A stretch of 64,000 nucleotides of DNA from Dorea sp. D27. GTDB taxonomy: Bacteria > Bacillota > Clostridia > Lachnospirales > Lachnospiraceae. The stretch spans positions 85,553-149,552 of the forward strand of contig NZ_KQ236746.1 of assembly GCF_001185345.1 (NCBI RefSeq). The letters are read 5' to 3'. This document shows positions 53,881 to 62,690 of the stretch, in pieces. Position 1 is the stretch's first letter, and each line of letters begins with the position of its first letter. The notes under the pieces are model-generated. The model was not told the DNA's origin and did no database searches. It saw only the letters and a list, made by a program, of their open reading frames with translations. The position numbers and the translations under genes were made by a program.

Positions 53881-56256
53881 TTATTTCAGTTCCACTATCG
53901 TGACGCCTGCGTCCCCTTCTCCGAAAGCGCCCAGACGATATGACTTTACACGTTTCTGCCGCTTCAGGTAGTTATGGATGCCTGTGCGCAGGGCACCGGT
54001 TCCTTTGCCGTGGACGACACGTACTGCAGACAAATGAGCCAGCGAGGCATCGTCAAGATACTTATCCAGTTCCGCGACAGCTTCGTCTACCGTCTTGCCG
54101 AGAAGGTTGATTTCAGGACTTACCGAGAAGGCCTTGCCCATCTTCATCTTGCCCTTGCCTGTTTTATGCATCTGCTTTGCGGAGTAGGAAGGCGTGTCCT
54201 CAATAATCTCCAGGTCGGAGATATTGACCTGGGAACGGAGAATACCCATCTGAACGGTGACATTTCCTTTGGAATCGGGAAGAGAGCTCACAGTACCGTT
54301 CAGGTTCATACTCAGCACCCTGACGGATTCGCCGAGCCTGAAATCTCCTGGTTTGTGCTGCTTCTTCGGTCTTTTTGCTTCCTGGTTCATACCGGTGGCA
54401 GTGGACGTCATTTTTTTACGCAGCCTTTCACGTTCTCGCTCCATGTCTGCGGCTGAGATGTTCTCTTTGCCGAACTTGTGGAAATTACGTATCGTTTCAT
54501 CAGCCACGTCCTTGGCCTCCGCCAGGATGGCATGTGCTTTCTCGTTTGCTTCACGGAGGATCCGTTCTTTCTGCTCCTCCAGTTTTTTCTGCTTTTGGCT
54601 GGCTTCATTTTTCAGCCGTTCCAGCTCCCGCCGGTAGGATGCTATCTCTTCCTGCTCTTTTTCTATCGTGCGCCTGCTCGTCTCCAGATCTGCCAGGAGA
54701 TCTTCAAAAGATTCATCCTGTTCGGACAGGTGCCTCTTTGCCTCTTCTATAATATAGGAAGGGAGTCCGAGCTTTCCGGCGATGGCAAAGGCATTGCTCT
54801 TGCCTGGGATTCCGATGAGAAGATGGTACGTGGGCCGGAGTGTCTCCACATCAAATTCACAGCATGCATTTTCCACGCCGGAAGTTGTGAGGGCATACAC
54901 TTTCAGTTCACTGTAATGGGTAGTTGCCATCGTGCGGATGCCCCGCTCATGCAGATGGTTCAGGATAGATATGGCCAGGGCGGCTCCTTCGGTCGGATCG
55001 GTGCCTGCGCCCAGTTCGTCGAAAAGGACGAGAGAGCGTTCATCTACCTGTTTCAAAAAGGATACGATATTCGTCATATGTGAAGAGAAGGTGCTCAGGC
55101 TCTGCTCGATGCTCTGTTCATCACCGATATCGGCATACACATCATAAAACACAGACAGCTCTGAACGGTCAAGAGCAGGAATGTGGAGTCCTGCCTGGCC
55201 CATGAGGGTAAAGAGGCCGACGGTCTTAAGGGAGACCGTCTTTCCGCCCGTGTTCGGTCCGGTAACGATGAGCAGATCGAAGGCGTCGCCTAATGTTATC
55301 GTAATCGGTACGACAGTATGCCGGTCAAGAAGCGGATGCCGCCCTTCCCGGATATGGATGCGGCCTTCTGTATTGAAGAGAGGCATGCTGGCATTCATGT
55401 CCAGGGCAAGGGAGCCCCTGGCAAAGATAAAATCCAGCTCCGTGAGCACGGAAAAGTCCAGCCGGACGGATGATATGTGCTCGGCAGCCGCGGCGCTCAG
55501 CCGCGCAAGAATGACCTGTATCTCTTCCTGTTCCTTTGCATATAACTCTTTTAAATCATTATTCAGTTTTACGACAGCCATAGGTTCGATAAAGAGAGTC
55601 GAACCAGTGGAGGACTGGTCATGTATGAGCCCCTGTACGTGGCTTCTGTGCTCCGCTTTTACGGGGATGCAGTACCGGTCTCCGCGCATGGTGATGATGG
55701 GATCCTGCAGATATGTCCGCAGCGGCCCATTTACCATGCTGTTCAATGTACCGTGTACCTTATCGTTGATCTGGCCCATCTGGCGCCGGATGTTCTTCAG
55801 CGTGCTGCTGGCATCATCACTGATTTCATCCTCTTCGATGATACAGCGGCGGATTTCACCGGACAGTACGGTAATCGGCTGGAGCTGTTCAAAACAGGAG
55901 TCCAGACAATCGGACGGCTCATCTGTAGTCTCATGACGTCCGTATGCTTTGGCACGGCCTGCGGCTTCCAGCAGCTTACAGATCCGAAGCAGCTCTCCGC
56001 TACCGATGACAGCTCCGATTTCCAGACGTTTCATAGAGTCCTCGACTGGGCAGCTGCCACTAAAAGAAAGCCGTCCCTTCTTTACTATCCGGGTAAAGGC
56101 GGCGGCCGTCTGTTCCTGGGCGGCCTGTATGTCCCCGGGAGCCGTTATCGGTTTCAGCCTACGGCACCGTTCCTTTCCGGCGTTAGAGGACGCGTGTCCG
56201 GCCAGCATTTCTATTATCTTGTTGTATTCGAGTTTTACTAATGTTTTTTGATTCAT
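53881..56256 (-). CDS. mutS2: MutS2 family ATPase/endonuclease
   Basis: About 791 residues. MutS-type core and ATPase (Walker A GPNTGGKTVSLKT, then FDELGAGTDPTEG), a long coiled coil (RRELERLKNEASQKQKKLEEQ), and a C-terminal Smr nuclease domain (INLLGKTVDEAVAELD ... VVHGKGTGALRTGI). It lacks the mismatch-recognition domain of MutS1. Family roles are anti-recombination and collided-ribosome rescue. ATG 56256 with AGGTG before it is preferred to GTG 56265. Confidence 0.95.
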   Translation of the reverse strand: MNQKTLVKLEYNKIIEMLAGHASSNAGKERCRRLKPITAPGDIQAAQEQTAAAFTRIVKKGRLSFSGSCPVEDSMKRLEIGAVIGSGELLRICKLLEAAGRAKAYGRHETTDEPSDCLDSCFEQLQPITVLSGEIRRCIIEEDEISDDASSTLKNIRRQMGQINDKVHGTLNSMVNGPLRTYLQDPIITMRGDRYCIPVKAEHRSHVQGLIHDQSSTGSTLFIEPMAVVKLNNDLKELYAKEQEEIQVILARLSAAAAEHISSVRLDFSVLTELDFIFARGSLALDMNASMPLFNTEGRIHIREGRHPLLDRHTVVPITITLGDAFDLLIVTGPNTGGKTVSLKTVGLFTLMGQAGLHIPALDRSELSVFYDVYADIGDEQSIEQSLSTFSSHMTNIVSFLKQVDERSLVLFDELGAGTDPTEGAALAISILNHLHERGIRTMATTHYSELKVYALTTSGVENACCEFDVETLRPTYHLLIGIPGKSNAFAIAGKLGLPSYIIEEAKRHLSEQDESFEDLLADLETSRRTIEKEQEEIASYRRELERLKNEASQKQKKLEEQKERILREANEKAHAILAEAKDVADETIRNFHKFGKENISAADMERERERLRKKMTSTATGMNQEAKRPKKQHKPGDFRLGESVRVLSMNLNGTVSSLPDSKGNVTVQMGILRSQVNISDLEIIEDTPSYSAKQMHKTGKGKMKMGKAFSVSPEINLLGKTVDEAVAELDKYLDDASLAHLSAVRVVHGKGTGALRTGIHNYLKRQKRVKSYRLGAFGEGDAGVTIVELK

Positions 56257-56311
56257 TTTATTCACCTAGACTTATTCTAACCTATTTGTCCCATAAAGAA
56301 AAGGATAAATA

Positions 56312-56340
56312 TTGAACATTCACCGGCGATACGGTATACT
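56312..56340 (+). promoter_or_regulatory. Promoter upstream of the HtrA-like gene
   Basis: -35 TTGAAC (56312-56317) and -10 TATACT (56335-56340) are exactly 17 bp apart, 28 bp before the ATG. Confidence 0.75.
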
Positions 56341-56368
56341 ATATTAAGGATTGTAAAGGAGTATTGCT

Positions 56369-57649
56369 ATGTCTATGGAAGAACAGAAAGATCCACTAGA
56401 ACATACAGAAGAGCAGGAAGAAGAGCAAGAATTTTCCTTTCTGCAGGAAACAATCAAGGACGAGGCGGGCGGAACAAAGAAGACAAGGAAAAATATACTG
56501 CGGATGATTGGACTTGGACTTGTATTCGGCATTGCAGCCAGCTTTAGTTTCTGTGTGCTTAAACCGTGGTTTGAGCAGCAGCTTCAGAGCAATCCTGAGA
56601 AAGTCACGATTCCGAAAGAAGAAGAGCAGGAGGACACGGCGGACGAGGACGGCACAAAAGACGGCACGCAGCAGGTTCTCGACGAGGAGAGCTACCGCCA
56701 GATGAACCAGGCTTTAAACGCGGTCGCGCAGGAAGCGGCGAAGAGTGTTGTAGAGATAAATGGGATATCGGGAGACGGAAGCTGGCTGGAGGCCGATTAC
56801 GATCAGAAGAACAGCGTGTCAGGCCTTATCATTGCGGATAATGGACAGCAGCTTCTCATGCTTGGAAAGACCTCCATATTAAAAGAGAGCAATGAAGTGA
56901 CCGTTACCTTTTATGACGGAAAGACATATAAGGCGGGTGTGAAGAAAAAGGATTCCAACCTCGGGCTTGGCATCTATGCGGTCAACAGAAATGACATCCA
57001 GGAGAGTACCTGGTCCCAGTCGAAGATTGCAGTGCTCGGAAGTTCGAATTCATTATCAAAGGGGGAGACTGCCATAGCGGTAGGAAAACCGTTTAATTAT
57101 GCGGGGGGCACGGGTTACGGTATCATCTCTTCCAACAAGAATGTCATTGATGCCGCGGACGGACAGTACCGGCTCATCTGTACGGACATACCGGGTACGG
57201 CGAAGGGGACCGGATTCATCGTCAACCTGAAGGGGGAAGTGACCGGCATCATCGACCAGAGCATTTCCGATGAGGACAGTATGAGGCTTACGACCGCATA
57301 TGGGATATCTGACTTGAAGGAACTGATTGAGCTGCTTTCGAATGGGAAAGCGGTGCCTTATATCGGGATACTGGGCATAGACGTGACAGAGAGCATCGAA
57401 CAGCAGGGGATTCCGCAAGGTGTGTACGTGAAAGAAGTAGAGGTGGATTCGCCGGCCATGTCTGCAGGAATCCAAAGTGGCGACATCATCACGAGCATCG
57501 GGGGCGCAGAGGTAAAGACCGTATCGGCCTACCAGTCCGTGCTCATTGACAAGGCGGTTGGCAGCAAGGTAAAGATAAAAGGCCAGCGTCAAGGATCCGG
57601 AGGTTACGTTGACATTGATTTTAACGTGACGATAGGAAGTAAAGAATAA
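56369..57649 (+). CDS. HtrA-like membrane protein with PDZ domain, catalytic triad lost
   Basis: 426 residues. An acidic cytoplasmic tail, one membrane helix (MIGLGLVFGIAASFSFCVL, about 50-70), a trypsin-like fold and a PDZ domain (YIGILGIDVTE ... SPAMSAGIQSGDIITSIGG). The fold is HtrA-like, but all three catalytic positions are gone: the TNxHV segment reads MLGKTSI, the DxxxDLAV segment reads KDSNLGLGIYAV, and GNSGGPLVN reads GTAKGTGFIVN. It is therefore probably a non-proteolytic adaptor or sensor on the outer membrane face. GGAG precedes ATG 56369. Confidence 0.88.
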   Translation: MSMEEQKDPLEHTEEQEEEQEFSFLQETIKDEAGGTKKTRKNILRMIGLGLVFGIAASFSFCVLKPWFEQQLQSNPEKVTIPKEEEQEDTADEDGTKDGTQQVLDEESYRQMNQALNAVAQEAAKSVVEINGISGDGSWLEADYDQKNSVSGLIIADNGQQLLMLGKTSILKESNEVTVTFYDGKTYKAGVKKKDSNLGLGIYAVNRNDIQESTWSQSKIAVLGSSNSLSKGETAIAVGKPFNYAGGTGYGIISSNKNVIDAADGQYRLICTDIPGTAKGTGFIVNLKGEVTGIIDQSISDEDSMRLTTAYGISDLKELIELLSNGKAVPYIGILGIDVTESIEQQGIPQGVYVKEVEVDSPAMSAGIQSGDIITSIGGAEVKTVSAYQSVLIDKAVGSKVKIKGQRQGSGGYVDIDFNVTIGSKE

Positions 57650-57665
57650 AGAAAGAGGCAGCTAT

Positions 57666-58607
57666 ATGAGATACATTAATACCCTACAGGAGGGCGAGAC
57701 AATAAGGAACATCTACCTTTGCAAAGGGAAACGTTCCGCAGAGACTAGAAACGGCAAGCCATATGATAACCTGCTGCTGCAGGATAAGACGGGAACGCTG
57801 GACGGAAAAGTGTGGGATCCGAATTCCGGCGGAATCGCAGATTATGATGAGATGGATTTTATAGAATGTTATGGAGAAGTGACGAGCTACAATAACAATC
57901 TCCAGTTGAACATAAAGCAGATCAGAAAGGCCCAGGAAGGGGAATACGTGGCGGCAGACTATATGCCGACGACGGAGAAGAGCCCTGACAGCATGTACGA
58001 GGAACTGCTCGGATATATCAGTCAGATTGACAATTCATACCTTCGTCAGGCAGTAGAATACTATTTTGTGAACGACGAAGCATTTGTCAGGAAATTCAAA
58101 GGGCATTCCGCCGCGAAGAGCGTACATCACGGATTTGCGGGAGGACTGCTGGAACATACATTGAGCGTCGTAAAATTATGTGAATATATGGTGGGCGCTT
58201 ATCCGATACTTAGCAAAGACCTGCTCTATGCAGCCGCAATCTGCCACGATATCGGCAAGACCGTGGAGCTCTCCGCGTTTCCGGAGAACGATTACACAGA
58301 CGACGGACAGCTTCTCGGGCATATCGTCATCGGAGTAGAGATGGTAAGCGATGCCGTACGCACGATACCGGACTTCCCGGATAAGCTCGCCAGCGAGCTG
58401 AAGCACTGCATCGTGGCGCACCACGGAGAACTCGAATACGGCTCTCCAAAGAAGCCGGCCCTTGCAGAGGCGCTGGCGCTCAACTTTGCAGACTGCACCG
58501 ATGCGAAGATGCAGACACTGACAGAGATATTCAAAGACAAAAACAGCAACGACTGGCTCGGCTATAACCGCCTGTTCGAATCAAACCTGCGGAAGACCAG
58601 CGTGTAG
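57666..58607 (+). CDS. yhaM: 3'-5' exoribonuclease YhaM
   Basis: 313 residues. An N-terminal OB-fold (VWDPNSGGIADYDEMDFIE region) and a C-terminal HD domain with metal histidines in GGLLEHTLSV, AAICHDIGKT and IVAHHGELEYGSP. YhaM trims RNA 3' ends and single-stranded DNA in Gram-positive bacteria. It is 16 bp downstream of the HtrA-like gene with AGAGGCAG before ATG 57666. Confidence 0.93.
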   Translation: MRYINTLQEGETIRNIYLCKGKRSAETRNGKPYDNLLLQDKTGTLDGKVWDPNSGGIADYDEMDFIECYGEVTSYNNNLQLNIKQIRKAQEGEYVAADYMPTTEKSPDSMYEELLGYISQIDNSYLRQAVEYYFVNDEAFVRKFKGHSAAKSVHHGFAGGLLEHTLSVVKLCEYMVGAYPILSKDLLYAAAICHDIGKTVELSAFPENDYTDDGQLLGHIVIGVEMVSDAVRTIPDFPDKLASELKHCIVAHHGELEYGSPKKPALAEALALNFADCTDAKMQTLTEIFKDKNSNDWLGYNRLFESNLRKTSV

Positions 58608-58614
58608 AGAATTA

Positions 58615-58674
58615 AATTGGGGACGTAACAAAATTCAAAAGTGTTACGTCCCAAATTAACTTTTGCCCTGTACC
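58615..58674. repeat. REP-like palindrome, second member
   Basis: Arms AATTGGGGACGTAACA (58615-58630) and TGTTACGTCCCAAATT (58642-58657) with an 11-nt loop are followed by AACTTTTGCCCTGTACC. The GGGGACG/CGTCCC core and the TTGCCCTGTnCC tail are shared with the element at 46310-46385. It lies between yhaM and rlmD and may terminate or stabilise the yhaM message. Confidence 0.65.
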
Positions 58675-58697
58675 TTTTTGTGAAAAGGAGTATTATT

Positions 58698-60071
58698 ATG
58701 CGGAAAAATGATGTGGTTACGGTTGCAATAGAAGATATCGGAATTAACGGCGAAGGGATAGGAAAGGTCGATGGATACGCCTTGTTTATTAAGGATGCGG
58801 TTATCGGCGATGTGGTGGAAGCCAAGGTGACGAAGGCAAAGAAAAATTATGGGTATGCAAGGCTTGTGAATATTCATACAAAGTCCAAATTCCGTACGGA
58901 TCCGAGGTGTGATGTGGCCCGCCAGTGCGGAGGCTGTCAGATTCAAGCGATGTCTTATGAAAGGCAGCTTGAATATAAGAAGGAGAAAGTCAGGAACAAT
59001 CTCATACGGATAGGCGATGTACCGGAAGACTTGCTGCGGAAGGTGATGGAGCCTATCTGCGGGATGGAGGATCCTTATCATTATCGTAACAAGGCGCAGT
59101 TTCCCGTCGGTACGGACAGGGAAGGCAATTTGATTACTGGTTTTTACGCAGGGCGGACACATCAGATTATTCCCCATATGGACTGTGCTATCGGTAGAGA
59201 GGAAAATAAAGACATTCTGGACATCATCTTAACGTTTATGAAGGAATATAAAATTCTGCCTTATGATGAGACGAGCCACAGGGGGCTTGTCCGCCATATT
59301 TTAATCCGCAGCGGGCACAGGACGAATGAAATTATGGTGTGCCTCGTAATTAATGGAAACGAAGTTCCTTATAGCCAGATCCTGACGGAACGCCTGGCTA
59401 AAATTCCAGGGATGAAGAGTATTACCTACAGCATCAACCGGGAGAAGACGAATGTAATCATGGGCCGGGAAACCGGGATTTTGAGGGGACAGGAGTACAT
59501 CACGGACTATATCGGTGACATCAGGTATCACATCTCTCCGCTTTCATTCTACCAGGTAAATCCTGTGCAGACGGAACAGCTCTATGGAACAGCATTAGAA
59601 TATGCTGGCCTCAGTGGCAATGAGACAGTTTGGGATTTGTACTGTGGCATCGGTACAATCTCTTTGTTTCTGGCAAGGAAAGCAAAGCAGGTGTATGGAG
59701 TGGAAATCGTTCCACAGGCTGTCGAAGACGCGAAACAGAACGCGCAGTTAAATGGGATTAAGAATGCGGAGTTCTACGCTGGTAAGGCGGAGGAAATCCT
59801 GCCGGAGAAATATGAAAAGGACGGAATCCAAGGGGATATAATCGTCGTGGATCCACCTAGAAAGGGCTGCGAGGAATCCGTGCTGGAGACGATGGTGAAA
59901 ATGAAGCCGGAGAAAATCGTGTATGTGAGCTGCGATTCTGCCACGCTGGCCCGGGATGTAAAGTACCTGAGGGAGAGAGGGTATGAGGTGGGGAAGGTGA
60001 AGGCAGTGGATATGTTTCCGCATAGCGTGCATGTGGAGACGGTTGTGTTGCTGGAGAGAAAAGCCCAGTAA
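58698..60071 (+). CDS. rlmD: 23S rRNA (uracil-C5)-methyltransferase RlmD/RumA-type
   Basis: About 457 residues. A TRAM domain (GINGEGIGKVDGYALFI), a four-cysteine iron-sulphur motif (CDVARQCGGCQIQ and the conserved cysteine C-terminal to it), a SAM-binding motif (VWDLYCGIGTISLFLA), VVDPPRKGCE, and the nucleophile in YVSCDSATLARD. ATG 58698 has AAGGAG eight bases upstream; the frame is open from 58641. Its 3' end (HVETVVLLERK) and the next 120 bp are duplicated at 63437-63598, marking it as an insertion site. Confidence 0.92.
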   Translation: MRKNDVVTVAIEDIGINGEGIGKVDGYALFIKDAVIGDVVEAKVTKAKKNYGYARLVNIHTKSKFRTDPRCDVARQCGGCQIQAMSYERQLEYKKEKVRNNLIRIGDVPEDLLRKVMEPICGMEDPYHYRNKAQFPVGTDREGNLITGFYAGRTHQIIPHMDCAIGREENKDILDIILTFMKEYKILPYDETSHRGLVRHILIRSGHRTNEIMVCLVINGNEVPYSQILTERLAKIPGMKSITYSINREKTNVIMGRETGILRGQEYITDYIGDIRYHISPLSFYQVNPVQTEQLYGTALEYAGLSGNETVWDLYCGIGTISLFLARKAKQVYGVEIVPQAVEDAKQNAQLNGIKNAEFYAGKAEEILPEKYEKDGIQGDIIVVDPPRKGCEESVLETMVKMKPEKIVYVSCDSATLARDVKYLRERGYEVGKVKAVDMFPHSVHVETVVLLERKAQ

Positions 60072-60189
60072 ATCAAGGGGTTTCGGGGTTTTGAGCAGGA
60101 TATGTAGGTGTGCTTTTGTGGGTGGTAGAGGTGTAATATGTTACCGATGACCGTGGTGGGGTAAGGAAAATGAACGTTTGGGCAATAGA
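60027..60189 (+). repeat. Direct repeat, left copy: rlmD 3' end plus flank
   Basis: The last 45 bases of rlmD and about 118 bases after it match 63437-63598 by eye over most of their length. Shared blocks include GGGTTTCGGGG, GGATATG, AGGTGTGCTTTTGTGG and GTAAGGAAAATGAAC. The repeat brackets the IS and kinase region. Elements that integrate into the 3' end of rumA-type genes leave such a pattern. Confidence 0.7.
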
Positions 60190-60316
60190 TTGTATATAAG
60201 TTTAAAGGGGGGTATATGAAGAATCATTTTATATATGAAAAGATTACCCTATTCACGGTTAGAAAAAATGGTTTGTAGAGGGGCTGTTTCTTGTCTATGT
60301 AGGTTTGTCAAACATT

Positions 60317-61345
60317 TGTTACAGTGACCGTAAATAATCCTTTAAGACCTCATTCGGTGTTTTCCAGCCTAGAGGGCGCATGGGGAAATTGTTATAGTCC
60401 CTACGGTTATACACCTTCAGCTGCGCAGCAAAGTCCTCAAAGGAATAGAACAGATGGGTCGCATAAAAACGCTCATTATCTTTCCGATAGCTGCGCTCTA
60501 CCTTCCCGTTGTGACGAGGGGTAAAGGGACGGATGACCTTGTGCTTTATCCCATGTGTTTCCAAGCGCTTTTGGAAGAGGGTCGGCTTGTCCCGATAAGA
60601 AGTAAAGCGGTTGGTGAACTCCGATCCATTATCCGTCTGGATGCACGCGATGGAGAGGGGGAACGCTTTTACGAGGTGTTCCACAAACTGCGCGGAAGAA
60701 TAGGTGCTGTGTTCCTCAAAGGCTTCCACGAAGCGCCATCTGGAATACTCGTCAATGGCAGTGTACTGGAAGAACTGCTTCCCGATGACCCTGCTGTTTT
60801 TGAGGCAGGCGGAAGGGACGAATTTCATATCCACCTGAATACACTGGCCGGGATACTCCATCTGCTCATAGGGCTTGGGGATGTACTTTGGATTGGGCGG
60901 ATGGACGGCCATGATGCCCCGTTTTTTGAGGAAGCGGTAGAGTCCGGTGATGGAGCGGGAATAGCCGCGCTGCCTGAGCTTGACCCAGAAGACGACCAGT
61001 CCGGCATCCGGGTTGCGGCGGCGCATATCCGAGATAAGCTTAGCCTCCTGAGGGTTATGCTGGCTGGGGTGATGGTGAGGCCGTCTGGAGCGGTCACGCA
61101 GGGAATCCATGGAGCCGTCAAAGCGGCGTTTCCAGCGGTAGATATACTGCCGGTTGGTCTTGTATTTGACAGCGGCCTTGGTGACGCCATGGTTCTCAGC
61201 GTATCGGATCAGGGATAGACGGTATCTCATATCTTGTGTTATACTAGCCATAGCAGAGAACTCCTTTTTTGTTTGTTTTTGTTGTGGTGACTAAAATATA
61301 ACACAAAAGGCAGTGTCTCTGCTTTTTAAATATTCAGTTGTAACA
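60317..61345 (-). mobile_element. IS481-family-like insertion sequence
   Basis: A single transposase gene is bracketed by terminal inverted repeats TGTTACAGTGA (from 60317) and TGTTACAACTGA (reading inward from 61345). The match may extend outward over ACAT[T/G]. The stop codon lies inside one repeat. No clean target-site duplication was found, as expected if neighbouring sequence has been rearranged. Confidence 0.75.
60319..61251 (-). CDS. IS481-type DDE transposase
   Basis: 310 residues, apparently intact. An N-terminal helix-turn-helix (NHGVTKAAVKYKTNRQYIYRWKRRF) and an rve integrase core with the DDE residues in IQVDMKFVP, IQTDNGSEFTNR and HNGKVERSYRKDNERF. Single-ORF organisation and length fit IS481 more than the two-ORF IS3 family. 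AAGGAG precedes ATG 61251. Confidence 0.9.
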   Translation of the reverse strand: MASITQDMRYRLSLIRYAENHGVTKAAVKYKTNRQYIYRWKRRFDGSMDSLRDRSRRPHHHPSQHNPQEAKLISDMRRRNPDAGLVVFWVKLRQRGYSRSITGLYRFLKKRGIMAVHPPNPKYIPKPYEQMEYPGQCIQVDMKFVPSACLKNSRVIGKQFFQYTAIDEYSRWRFVEAFEEHSTYSSAQFVEHLVKAFPLSIACIQTDNGSEFTNRFTSYRDKPTLFQKRLETHGIKHKVIRPFTPRHNGKVERSYRKDNERFYATHLFYSFEDFAAQLKVYNRRDYNNFPMRPLGWKTPNEVLKDYLRSL

Positions 61346-61359
61346 CATGTATTGTAATC

Positions 61360-62391
61360 CTACATGACTGCAAAGTAAGGTTCCTTTTTACACTTGACAG
61401 CAGCGAGAGCACATTGAATCATTAAAGGTTTTAAATAAGCACCTGCTTTTGCAATCCGAACAGATTTCTTTTTCCCGGCAGACTCATTGTTGGCTGGGGA
61501 TAGACCGCACCAAGAGGAAAGATGTTTTGTATCTTCAAAAACATCCATGTTTACGCCGATTTCCGCAAGAATGATAGTGGCACTGATATCAGACATACCA
61601 GGTAATGCGGCAATTAGTTCTACGAATGTCCAGTAAGGCTTCATTCGGACATATAGTTCGACCTCCGTTTGAGTGACCATATCTTCTAGGTATTCAAGGT
61701 GGCCTCTGGCAAGAGTAAGCTTTTTGGCCTGGTCAGATTCTATTTTATAACCAGAGATAGCAGCAAAGATTTCATCCGAACTGGCCTTCGTGTTTTTGCG
61801 AATCAGCTTGCGAACAACCTTATCCTCAATGGATTCAGAGGTGTTCTCCAGGAGATAAGACATAATCTCGGTAGCTGTTTTACCGAACGGATCGGAAAAG
61901 ATATTTCCGATGCCAATATTTGAGACAGTCATGCAGTTTTGAATCCGGTTCCTTTCAGAGGATTTCATACAGACGAGTTTAAAGCGATAGCGAGCCAATT
62001 CGCGAAGTTGACGAAAATCTCTCGGAGGAATAAAGGAACTTCTGACCAAATCGAATTTATAAAGGTCAGCAATCCAGCGAGAATCTTTTTTGTCGGTCTT
62101 CTTACCTTTAATAGCTTTCACATACTTAGGGTGAGTGAGACAGACGTCCATGTCAGCTTCAAGGTAATTAAAAATAGGAATCCAATATTTACCCGTGGAC
62201 TCCATGCAAACATGATAGCAATCATTTTCAAGTAACCAATCGTGAAGTTTTTGGATATCGGAGTTGATGGTAGAGAACGTTTTCTGTTCATACTCAGATA
62301 TTCCGTTTGAATCAGTGAAAACAATGGTAGCAACGATAAGTTTTTTGTGGACATCAACGCCACAACAGATGGGGTATTGCAGCTTTAGCAT
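61360..62391 (-). CDS. IS110-family transposase, C-terminally truncated
   Basis: 343 residues. The N-terminal RuvC-like DEDD domain (YPICCGVDVHKKLIVATIVF; CMESTGKYWIPIF; KTDKKDSRWIAD) and the C-terminal transposase_20 region (ALPGMSDISATIILAEIG, then SPANNESAGKKKSVRIAKAG, which holds the family serine) are recognisable. Relatives run on for roughly 50 residues after KEPYF; here the frame ends YFAVM. It is therefore probably inactive. ATG 62391 has GGTGGTG before it. Confidence 0.85.
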   Translation of the reverse strand: MLKLQYPICCGVDVHKKLIVATIVFTDSNGISEYEQKTFSTINSDIQKLHDWLLENDCYHVCMESTGKYWIPIFNYLEADMDVCLTHPKYVKAIKGKKTDKKDSRWIADLYKFDLVRSSFIPPRDFRQLRELARYRFKLVCMKSSERNRIQNCMTVSNIGIGNIFSDPFGKTATEIMSYLLENTSESIEDKVVRKLIRKNTKASSDEIFAAISGYKIESDQAKKLTLARGHLEYLEDMVTQTEVELYVRMKPYWTFVELIAALPGMSDISATIILAEIGVNMDVFEDTKHLSSWCGLSPANNESAGKKKSVRIAKAGAYLKPLMIQCALAAVKCKKEPYFAVM

Positions 62392-62690
62392 AATATCACC
62401 ACCTAATCTTAGGAAAAGAAATAGCAACAGTGACTGTCAACCTGCGACTATTTAAACATGGTTTAATACCGATGATAAGAGTCCGGGCTCAATGTCCCAC
62501 TTGTTTGTGCTTGAAAGGTTGACGGCACATATATATATATGCGGGGCCGAAAATAAATTCGCCACTTCTCCTCCCGTGCTCTGTAGTATGCTGCTATTTC
62601 ATACAACAATTATAAAATAACTGGAGGGTGGGCACAACCATTTTCATTACCTGTTTGTGCCTTGAGCGAAGCGAAAGGAATGTAGAATAT
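62392..62690. other. AT-rich gene-free stretch between IS110 and kinase gene
   Basis: No coding frame of note. Besides the candidate bridge RNA, two similar short blocks occur: TTGTTTGTGCTTGAAAGG (62501-62518) and CTGTTTGTGCCTTGAGCGAA with GCGAAAGG after it (62651-62679). They could be old element ends. AAAGG near 62675 may serve the downstream start. Confidence 0.4.
62395..62570 (-). ncRNA. Candidate IS110 bridge RNA region
   Basis: IS110-group elements transcribe a structured bridge RNA from the non-coding stretch before the transposase gene. Here that stretch is gene-free and rich in possible stems on the minus strand: an ACAGT/ACTGT hairpin near 62430 and a GC-capped alternating AT hairpin near 62525-62550. 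The two guide loops cannot be assigned by eye, so this is position plus structure only. Confidence 0.35.

Larger units (their letters stand above)
61350..62600 (-). mobile_element. IS110-family element, 3' end truncated
   Basis: It contains the transposase gene at 61360-62391 and the upstream non-coding stretch where IS110-group elements carry their bridge RNA. The right side is cut 15 bp from the IS481-like end and the transposase C-terminus is short. Exact ends are not visible because IS110 elements lack inverted repeats; the outer limit given is approximate. Confidence 0.6.

Noticed and set aside
60454..61218. Open frame antisense to the IS481-like transposase
   Set aside because: Shadow of the DDE transposase, which has all catalytic residues.
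62530..62545. Short TA repeat as CRISPR or microsatellite
   Set aside because: A single short alternating AT run inside a hairpin; no spaced repeats and no cas genes anywhere in the window.
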